A stretch of 7,795 nt of DNA from Nitrosomonas sp. Lineage in GTDB: Bacteria; Pseudomonadota; Gammaproteobacteria; Burkholderiales; Nitrosomonadaceae. The stretch is from assembly GCA_005779435.1 (NCBI GenBank), contig SXJH01000227.1, positions 1 through 7,795 on the forward strand. Reading direction: 5' to 3'. The position numbers and the translations under genes were made by a program. The notes under the pieces are model-generated. The model was not told the DNA's origin. It saw nothing but the letters and a program-made list of their open reading frames with translations, and made no database searches. Each line of letters begins with the position of its first letter. Position 1 is the stretch's first letter. Shown piece after piece: positions 1 through 4,507 of this stretch.

Positions 1-531
1 AAAACCGCCAAATTGCTCGGATTGGGCTATCCGGGCGGAGCGGCGCTGTCCAAGCTGGCGCGGCAAGGCCGCCCCGGAAAATTCAAATTGCCGAGGCCGA
101 TGCTGCATAGCGGCGATCTCAATTTCAGTTTCAGCGGGTTGAAAACAGCCGTGCTGACGCTGATCCACAAACAGGAAATCACCGAGCAAACGCGCGCGGA
201 TATCGCGTTGGCATTTCAAGACGCCGCGGTCGAAGTGCTGACCGAAAAATCGCTGACAGCATTGTCGCAATCGGGCTTGTCGCAACTGGTGATCGCCGGA
301 GGCGTCGGCGCCAACGAGCAATTGCGTCAAAATCTCAGCATCAAAGCGGCACAGCGCGGCGCAAGCGTCTTTTATCCCGCGTTGGAATTTTGCACCGACA
401 ACGGCGCCATGATCGCCTTCGCCGGCGCGATGCGGCTGCAAGCAAGCGGCGCAAAAACCTGGCAACCCGCCAGCGGTTTTACCGTCAATGCACGCTGGGA
501 TTTGGAGATGCTGGAAACACCGGAAAGTTAA
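1..531 (+). CDS. tsaD: tRNA N6-adenosine threonylcarbamoyltransferase TsaD, C-terminal half (5' end outside window)
   Basis: TsaD transfers the threonylcarbamoyl group from threonylcarbamoyl-AMP to A37 of ANN-decoding tRNAs, making t6A in the cytoplasm together with TsaB, TsaE and TsaC. The open frame enters at base 1 (KTAKLLGLGYPGG), so the TTG at 13 is internal and not a start. 176 residues remain, roughly the last half of a ~340-residue family. Family motifs from memory of E. coli TsaD are all present: YPGG near residue 10, PRPM, FSFSGLKT at about 43-50, RADIA..FQDA, the glycine-rich IAGGVGAN at about 98-105, and FCTDNGAMIAFAG near 131-143, whose Asp (about residue 133) corresponds to the metal-binding aspartate of the ASKHA fold. 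The C-terminus is a normal family end. The TAA stop (529-531) coincides with the left boundary of the repeat block that follows. The gene converges on plsY. Confidence 0.97.
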   Translation, partial: KTAKLLGLGYPGGAALSKLARQGRPGKFKLPRPMLHSGDLNFSFSGLKTAVLTLIHKQEITEQTRADIALAFQDAAVEVLTEKSLTALSQSGLSQLVIAGGVGANEQLRQNLSIKAAQRGASVFYPALEFCTDNGAMIAFAGAMRLQASGAKTWQPASGFTVNARWDLEMLETPES

Positions 532-605
532 GGAAACGCCGATTTATTCTGAATTTGTCATTCCGGCGCAGGCCGGAATCCATATTTCCTCAGTGTTTCC
601 CTTAA
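529..605. repeat. Degenerate inverted-repeat element next to the tsaD stop
   Basis: The block opens with TAAGGAAACGCCGATTTA, whose TAA is the tsaD stop codon, and closes with CAGTGTTTCCCTTAA. The two ends are imperfect inverted repeats of each other (GGAAACGCCGA against GGAAACACTGA when the right end is reverse-complemented) and match the termini of the neighbouring element at 603-753. Inside lies a dRS3-like palindrome (560-579). It encodes no convincing protein. It is most simply a decayed or shortened relative of the neighbouring element; another possibility is that the outer ends and the palindrome are independent repeats that landed side by side. Confidence 0.5.
560..579. repeat. dRS3-like palindrome (ATTCC...GGAAT)
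   Basis: ATTCCGGCGCAGGCCGGAAT forms an 8-bp perfect stem (560-567 with 572-579) around the loop GCAG, in the context GTCATTCCGG...CCGGAATCCAT. This resembles the widespread ATTCCC-N8-GGGAAT repeat family (dRS3 in Neisseria and similar dispersed repeats elsewhere), with CCGG in place of CCCG. Read in frame it gives the familiar spurious peptide FRRRPESIFP. No T-run follows, so it is not a classical intrinsic terminator, although it lies just after tsaD and could shape the 3' end of that transcript. Confidence 0.7.
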
Positions 606-753
606 GGAAACGCTGATTAATTGGCTGTACGAGCGAATCACTTCGTTGCGCGGTACTCGCTCCCTCGCCTATCTCGTTAATATGTCTCTCGGTTGCTGCG
701 TTCCGTGCGCCTCGTGCTTCATCTCGTTCGCCGAATTAATCAGCGTTTCCTAA
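603..753. mobile_element. MITE-like element with 17-bp terminal inverted repeats and flanking TAA
   Basis: GGAAACGCTGATTAATT (606-622) is repeated perfectly in inverted orientation at 734-750, and both ends are flanked by TAA (603-605 and 751-753), which looks like a 3-bp target duplication. The 145-bp body has no transposase frame. Further inward the arms keep partial complementarity (TGTACGAGCGAATCAC against the reverse complement of the 715-733 stretch), and there is a loose internal direct repeat of the TCGTTGCGCGGTACTCG type. Features fit a non-autonomous miniature element mobilised in trans; a 3-bp TNA duplication is known from some IS5-family groups, but the parent IS is an inference. 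The right edge overlaps the plsY stop codon (TAG on the minus strand, 750-752). Confidence 0.6.
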
Positions 754-1364
754 GCATCCGGCGGTTTTTTCTCACCAATCCGCCCTTCCTTACCGGCCAG
801 CAGATTGGCGATATTCGATTGATGACGCCAGATCAGCATCAACGACATCGATAACACCGCCAGCAAAAGCGCATCGAACGCCATCAAGCCGAAAGCGTAA
901 ACGGGCGTCAGCGCCGCTGCGACTAAGGCGGAGAGCGACGAGATGCGCCAGACGAGGGCAACCAGCAGCCAGGTTGCGATAGCGAGTAAACCGACCCATG
1001 GGTTCAAGCCCAGTAAAATGCCGACTGCGGTTGCCACGCCTTTGCCGCCGTGGAAGCGCAAAAATACCGGAAACACATGACCCAGGAACACCGCCAACGC
1101 TGCAATGGCGACGGCTTCGTTTCCCATCCCCCACTGCGGCGCGAAATGCTGCGCCAATGCGACTGCGAGCCAGCCTTTTCCGGCGTCGCCCAGCAGCGTT
1201 ACCACTGCCGCCGCTTTTTTGCCGGTGCGCAATACGTTGGTTGCACCGGGGTTGCCGGAGCCGTAGGTGCGCGGGTCGGGTAATTTAAAAATCCAACTGG
1301 AAATTACGGCAAAGGGAACGGAACCCAATAAATAAGCCAATAAGGCAAATACCACTATCGTCAT
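750..1364 (-). CDS. plsY: Glycerol-3-phosphate acyltransferase PlsY (acyl-phosphate dependent)
   Basis: PlsY is an inner-membrane enzyme that acylates glycerol-3-phosphate with acyl-phosphate supplied by PlsX, giving lysophosphatidic acid for PlsC. All three conserved loops are visible (numbering from the ATG): GSVP at 14-17 and the phosphate-loop-like DPRTYGSGNPGATNVLR at 30-46; GHVFPVFLRFHGGKGVAT at 95-112; and RHQSNIANLLAGKE at 180-193, separated by hydrophobic membrane segments. At 204 residues the length is normal. The frame extends to a GTG at 1373; I prefer the ATG at 1364 because the predicted transcription start (about 1383) leaves almost no leader for the GTG and because MTIVVFALLAYLLGS is a typical family N-terminus. 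Neither start has a clear Shine-Dalgarno sequence. The C-terminal tail (GEKKPPDA) ends exactly at the mobile-element edge. The gene is divergent from folB and convergent with tsaD. Confidence 0.96.
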   Translation of the reverse strand: MTIVVFALLAYLLGSVPFAVISSWIFKLPDPRTYGSGNPGATNVLRTGKKAAAVVTLLGDAGKGWLAVALAQHFAPQWGMGNEAVAIAALAVFLGHVFPVFLRFHGGKGVATAVGILLGLNPWVGLLAIATWLLVALVWRISSLSALVAAALTPVYAFGLMAFDALLLAVLSMSLMLIWRHQSNIANLLAGKEGRIGEKKPPDA

Positions 1365-1389
1365 GTGAGTCACATCAAATGTGCAAAAT

Positions 1390-1417
1390 AGAATAGAATC
1401 TCAGCCTTTCACGTCAA
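1390..1417 (-). promoter_or_regulatory. Predicted sigma70-type promoter of plsY
   Basis: On the minus strand TTGACG (plus 1412-1417; 5 of 6 to consensus) is followed after a 16-bp spacer by TATTCT (plus 1390-1395; 4 of 6). Transcription would begin near 1383, giving a leader of about 19 nt to the ATG at 1364. It lies in the 101-bp divergent gap to folB. The call is by eye. Confidence 0.4.
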
Positions 1418-1465
1418 TCGAACGACCATCGCCGAGCGACCGCTCATTTTATCGCTGAATTTCCC

Positions 1466-1822
1466 ATGGATATTATTTTTTTACACGATTTTAAAGTCAA
1501 AACCCTGATCGGTATTTATCCTTGGGAGCGTATGGTGCGGCAGACCGTCCGCATCGATTTGGAAATCGCATTGCCGACCAGCCGCGCTTGTCAAACGGAT
1601 CGAATCGAGGATGCGCTGGATTATGCGCTGATTATCGAGCGGATTAACGATATTCTGGCCAACCGGCATTTCTCGTTATTGGAGGCATTGGCCGAGCATA
1701 TTGCGCAAACCGTCCTGACGGAGTTCAAATCGCCGTGGGTCAAAGTCAGCGTCGCCAAACTCGGCATTATACGCGGCGTCAAGAGGCTGGGGGTTTGTAT
1801 CGAACGGAAAGCGAGTCTGTGA
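1466..1822 (+). CDS. folB: Dihydroneopterin aldolase FolB
   Basis: FolB cleaves 7,8-dihydroneopterin to 6-hydroxymethyl-7,8-dihydropterin and glycolaldehyde in cytoplasmic folate synthesis; it works as an octamer of tunnelling-fold subunits. The 118-residue protein matches the family along its length: MDIIFLHDFKVKTLIGIYPWER at the N-terminus with Glu21 of the PWER motif, Tyr53 in LDYALI, Glu73 in the FSLLEALAE pterin-anchor segment, and Lys98 in SVAKLGIIRG, the position of the catalytic lysine of the E. coli enzyme (numbering compared from memory). The C-terminus GVCIERKAS is the usual last strand. The ATG at 1466 is the family start although no strong Shine-Dalgarno precedes it. It heads a probable operon with the DUF3460 gene (39-bp gap) and a lipoprotein gene, and is divergent from plsY. 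Confidence 0.95.
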   Translation: MDIIFLHDFKVKTLIGIYPWERMVRQTVRIDLEIALPTSRACQTDRIEDALDYALIIERINDILANRHFSLLEALAEHIAQTVLTEFKSPWVKVSVAKLGIIRGVKRLGVCIERKASL

Positions 1823-1861
1823 TAAAGTTCGCCTTTTGCTTTTACGTGTAGGAGATGCAAC

Positions 1862-2050
1862 ATGGATTACAGTTACGAATCGGATCACACCAAATTCATG
1901 CGCGAATTTCTGGCAAAGAATCCGCAAGTCGAAGAAAAACGCTTGGCGGCGCGTAGTGTGTGGTGGGATAAAGAACAAAATATCGAAGAACACAAACGCT
2001 TCAACGAATCGGCTGAACCGATGAAGCCGTATGTTTACTTCGGCGGGTAG
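1862..2050 (+). CDS. Small DUF3460-family protein
   Basis: This 62-residue acidic and basic-rich protein has no signal peptide or membrane segment. It recalls DUF3460, a family of short proteins of betaproteobacteria with the pattern SxHTxFxxxxLxxxPxxxxxQxxxRxxWWDK and a C-terminal PYVY. Here DHTKFMREFLAKNPQVEEKR is followed by ARSVWWDKE (about 30-38) and ends MKPYVYFGG. No function is established for the family. The start is well supported: AGGAG at 1850-1854 lies 7 nt before the ATG. The spacing of 39 bp from folB and 35 bp to the next gene suggests co-transcription. An overlapping frame starting at 1836 is a shadow. Confidence 0.88.
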   Translation: MDYSYESDHTKFMREFLAKNPQVEEKRLAARSVWWDKEQNIEEHKRFNESAEPMKPYVYFGG

Positions 2051-2085
2051 CCGCTTATTTGTATTCTGATTTCTGAGGAGCTGCG

Positions 2086-2577
2086 ATGAAAAAAAGAATG
2101 ATGCTCTTTGTCGCGCTCCTGCTATCCGCTTGCGCCAGCTTCATCGATTCCAGAGACAAGCCGCAGCTTTTTGAAGAAAAGCTGGCTGGCGAGCACGCAA
2201 CTCTGGCTGCGTGCGTGGCGGGCAAGTTGCAAAGCGACGGACGTTCGTTCATGCGCATGCTGCAAATCAGGAACCGGCACTACCCGGATCTTGAGACATC
2301 GGAAATTCATGCGTACGACACGCGTTATTTGCACAATGTCTACGCCGCTTATGCGCCATCGAATCCGGACGGCATTTTGTTTTATGGCGAACCTGCGGCG
2401 GAAGTATCGTCAGCGGCGCAGCGCGCCGGGAACGACCGATCGGTCTATGCTTTTGCGCTGACGTTGCGAAAAACGGACGACAAAACAGTCGACGCAACGC
2501 TCAAAGGCGAACCGTTCACCGGTAAAATCGCATGGCAAATCCTGCAGCGGTGCGCAACGTCAACCAATCAGCCATAA
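2086..2577 (+). CDS. Putative small lipoprotein of unknown function
   Basis: I do not recognise the family. The N-terminus MKKRMMLFVALLLSAC is a lipoprotein signal with lipobox L13-S14-A15-C16, so the mature protein should be lipidated on Cys16 and anchored in a membrane facing the periplasm; residue +2 is Ala, which does not give an inner-membrane retention signal, so the outer membrane is likely. The mature 148 residues are mixed alpha/beta in appearance, with Cys43 (LAACVAGKL) and Cys156 (LQRCATS) near the two ends that could form a disulfide, and aromatic strand-like segments (VYAFALTLRK, about 120-129). The start has GAGGAG at 2075-2080, 5 nt before the ATG. It is probably the last gene of the folB operon, ending 8 bp from the convergent SDR gene. 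Confidence 0.82.
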   Translation: MKKRMMLFVALLLSACASFIDSRDKPQLFEEKLAGEHATLAACVAGKLQSDGRSFMRMLQIRNRHYPDLETSEIHAYDTRYLHNVYAAYAPSNPDGILFYGEPAAEVSSAAQRAGNDRSVYAFALTLRKTDDKTVDATLKGEPFTGKIAWQILQRCATSTNQP

Positions 2578-2585
2578 ACTTTTTA

Positions 2586-3422
2586 TCAATTGCTGTTCCC
2601 CGATTTTGCCAGTATCGCATCCAGCACGCGCGTACTGAGGATGCGTTTGAGGAAACCGAACAAATAAGTGGGAAAGGTCACGTAATAGCGCGGTTTCGGC
2701 TTATCGGATTCCAGCGCGAGGATTACCCGTTTCAGCACCGCTTCGGGCGGCAGTGTAAACGGTACCGCTGGCCCCGGTTTGTTCAGACGCGTCAGCACGC
2801 CTTGATATTTTTCGCGATGAACGCTGTTTTCGATATCGATGTACTTTTCCAGCGCCTTGACCGCGTTCATGCGGAACTGGCTGGCAATCGGGCCGGGTTC
2901 GATCAAGCTGATATAAATATCGGTACCTTTTAATTCCAGCCGCAGCGTGTCGCTTAATCCCTCGATGGCGTATTTGGATGCGTTATACGCGCCTCGGTAC
3001 GGCATCGAAACGAAACCCAGTACCGAGCTGTTTTGGATGATCCTGCCGTAACCTTGACGGCGCATGACCGGAATCGCGAGATTGGCGAGCTCCTGCCAGC
3101 CGAATACGTTGGTTTCGAATTGCGCGCGCAAGGCGTCTCGGCTCAAATCTTCCACTGCACCGGGGAGACCGAATGCGCCGTTGTTGAACAAGGCATACAA
3201 CTCGCCATCGGTGCGGCGCAGGGTTTCCTCAAACGCGAAATTGATCGAGTTGGAATCGTTCAAATCCAGCCGGAAGCTTTCCAGTCCTTCCGCCGATAAT
3301 TTTTCCACATCGGCTTTCTTTCTGGCGGTTGCGAACACACGATAACCGCGCGCGTGCAATTCTTTGGCGACGCAGTAACCGATGCCGCTCGAGCATCCTG
3401 TAATCAGTATGGTTTTTTTCAT
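2586..3422 (-). CDS. SDR-family NAD(P)-dependent oxidoreductase (YbbO-like)
   Basis: A classical short-chain dehydrogenase of 278 residues, expected to be cytosolic. The N-terminal cofactor loop TGCSSGIG is at 8-15, the NNGAFG variant of NNAG at 80-85, structural Asn105 in ETNVFG, and the active-site residues Ser133 (QNSS), Tyr146 and Lys150 (YNASK), followed by EPGPI at 175-179. A C-terminal extension rich in aromatic residues (TFPTYLFGFLKRIL, about 249-262) may give membrane contact. The ATARKK segment after the second strand (31-36) hints at NADP preference. The pattern NNGAFG...EPGPI resembles E. coli YbbO-type aldehyde reductases; the substrate cannot be told from sequence. The gene ends 8 bp from the convergent lipoprotein gene. 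There is no obvious Shine-Dalgarno, and the predicted promoter leaves a leader of only about 7 nt. Confidence 0.9.
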   Translation of the reverse strand: MKKTILITGCSSGIGYCVAKELHARGYRVFATARKKADVEKLSAEGLESFRLDLNDSNSINFAFEETLRRTDGELYALFNNGAFGLPGAVEDLSRDALRAQFETNVFGWQELANLAIPVMRRQGYGRIIQNSSVLGFVSMPYRGAYNASKYAIEGLSDTLRLELKGTDIYISLIEPGPIASQFRMNAVKALEKYIDIENSVHREKYQGVLTRLNKPGPAVPFTLPPEAVLKRVILALESDKPKPRYYVTFPTYLFGFLKRILSTRVLDAILAKSGNSN

Positions 3423-3435
3423 CGGCTTTGATTAA

Positions 3436-3463
3436 TTTATAAGTGATTAACGGCTATTGTCAT
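3436..3463 (-). promoter_or_regulatory. Predicted sigma70-type promoter of the SDR gene
   Basis: On the minus strand ATGACA (plus 3458-3463; 5 of 6 to TTGACA) is separated by 16 bp from TATAAA (plus 3436-3441; 5 of 6 to TATAAT). Transcription would start near 3429-3430, so the ATG ending at 3422 would have a leader of only about 7 nt, consistent with the missing Shine-Dalgarno. Confidence 0.5.
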
Positions 3464-3535
3464 CAGCTTGACTTCGGTGGGTTGTAGATGCGAACCTTTC
3501 TCTGCTCAAGAACATAACACAAGATAAGAAAAGTC

Positions 3536-3901
3536 ATGGCAAAAATTTTATTCCGGCTGAACGGCGTTTCCGACGAAGAAGCCAACGATGTGCGCGAACT
3601 GCTGGCCAATCATGCGATTGATTTTTATGAAACATCGGCAGGGAATTGGGGGGTGTCGGTAGCGGCAATCTGGCTGAAAAATGACGATCAGTTTGCGCAG
3701 GCGCGCGCATTACTGGATGCTTATCAAAAGGAACGCGTTGTCAGAGTACGCGAGGAATATGCGCAATTGAAACGAGAGGGGAAGAACAAAACTTTCCTGC
3801 AAGCCGTCAGCCAGAAACCGGTCAGTTTTGCCGTTCACTTGGCGCTGGCGATGCTGGTGATTTATCTGTCGATCCAATTGGTGCTCGATCTGGCGAAGTA
3901 A
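3536..3901 (+). CDS. DUF6164-family protein with C-terminal membrane anchor
   Basis: A 121-residue protein that I match, from memory, to DUF6164. Its N-terminal ~65 residues (MAKILFRLNGVSDEEANDVRELL, then DFYETSAGNWGVSVAAIWL at about 29-47) look like a small ferredoxin-like domain, similar in idea to the DUF2007 'signal-transducing' domain. A charged helix follows (about 62-85, KERVVRVREEYAQLKREGK), then one transmembrane segment at about 96-117, leaving only LAK after it. This suggests a cytoplasmic domain tail-anchored in the inner membrane. No function is established. Upstream purine-rich AAGATAAGAAAAG gives a weak ribosome site. A TTGACT (3468-3473) occurs upstream but with no matching -10. 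It lies 84 bp before the P460-family gene on the same strand, so the two could share a transcript. Confidence 0.85.
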   Translation: MAKILFRLNGVSDEEANDVRELLANHAIDFYETSAGNWGVSVAAIWLKNDDQFAQARALLDAYQKERVVRVREEYAQLKREGKNKTFLQAVSQKPVSFAVHLALAMLVIYLSIQLVLDLAK

Positions 3902-3931
3902 TCGCGATTCGCTGCGTAATTCGTAATGCGT

Positions 3932-3940
3932 TATGATAAT
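3932..3940 (+). promoter_or_regulatory. Possible -10 region upstream of the P460-family gene
   Basis: TATGATAAT contains two overlapping -10-like hexamers (TATGAT, 5 of 6; GATAAT, 5 of 6) 46 bp before the ATG. No good -35 stands at the right distance (best is TTCGCT, 3 of 6, at 18 bp), so an activator might be needed or the site may be fortuitous. Confidence 0.2.
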
Positions 3941-3985
3941 GATCCGATTGTCAGGTAATCTAATAATAATTTAAGGAGAAACTAC

Positions 3986-4507
3986 ATGAAAAATACATTA
4001 AAAGCGGCAGTAGTGGCACTTGCGATAGCGCCGGTTTGCGTTCTCGCCGGTGGAGATCCGGATCACGTCAAATTTCCCGCCGACTATGCCAAAACTTTTA
4101 CCCAGTACGCCGCCATCAATCGCGCGAACCAAACCCAGGTGGCTAAGTTGTACGCCAACGATGCGGCGATTGCCGGTTATAAGCAGGAAAATAAGGGCGG
4201 CTCCGGCGCGGTTATCGTGATGGAGATTTATACCCCTAAAAAAGATGCGGAAGGTAAACCGATTCCGGGCAGCGATGGGCTGTTTGAAATCGACTCGCTG
4301 GCGGCGGTTGGCGTGATGGAAAACAGAAGCGACTGGGATGCGGCTTATTCAAAAGAAAATCGTACCGGCGATTGGGGATTTGCGCTATACAATCCGGACG
4401 GTTCGGTGAAGAGCAACGAACTGAATTGCGTGCAATGCCATACCCCGTTGCAAGCGCAAGACTATTTGTTCACGTATCAAAAACTGGTCGATTTCGTCAA
4501 GAAATAA
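3986..4507 (+). CDS. Periplasmic cytochrome P460-family c-type haem protein
   Basis: The 173-residue precursor has a Sec signal (cleavage expected after VLA, residue 21) and one haem-attachment motif, C148-V-Q-C151-H152, so it is a monohaem periplasmic protein. The order of motifs fits the cytochrome P460 domain: FPADYAKTFTQY at 30-41, GAVIVMEIYTPK at 74-85, LAAVGVMENRSDW at 105-117, GDWGFALYNPDG at 128-139, the CVQCH site, and DYLFTY at 159-164. In the hydroxylamine-oxidising P460 of Nitrosomonas europaea a lysine in the TVKEL segment is cross-linked to the haem and a glutamate in the following GLE segment is needed for activity; the equivalents here appear to be Met79 and Ala106/Ala107 (aligned from memory). 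It is therefore probably not a chromophoric P460 but a member of the wider family, where VMEVY-type sequences are common; a role in NO or hydroxylamine chemistry is possible, not shown. AAGGAG at 3973-3978 lies 7 nt before the ATG. Confidence 0.9.
   Translation: MKNTLKAAVVALAIAPVCVLAGGDPDHVKFPADYAKTFTQYAAINRANQTQVAKLYANDAAIAGYKQENKGGSGAVIVMEIYTPKKDAEGKPIPGSDGLFEIDSLAAVGVMENRSDWDAAYSKENRTGDWGFALYNPDGSVKSNELNCVQCHTPLQAQDYLFTYQKLVDFVKK

Noticed and set aside
390..605. Open frame overlapping the tsaD 3' end and the repeat, with peptide FRRRPESIFP
   Set aside because: It is out of frame with tsaD, and its end is the well-known translation of the ATTCC/GGAAT palindrome; not a gene.
606..750. Small structured RNA gene between tsaD and plsY
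   Set aside because: The inverted ends and flanking TAA are better explained by a MITE-like element; no promoter or conserved RNA fold was recognised.
1363..1375. CRP-like site from TGTGA...TCACA
   Set aside because: The half sites are one base apart rather than six, so the geometry does not fit CRP/FNR binding.
2532..2933. Plus-strand frame across the lipoprotein/SDR junction
   Set aside because: It overlaps two well-supported genes in other frames and shows no family features.
3935..3953. Possible Fur box upstream of the P460-family gene
   Set aside because: GATAATGAT matches the first nine bases of the Fur consensus, but only about 10 of 19 positions fit overall, which is too weak.
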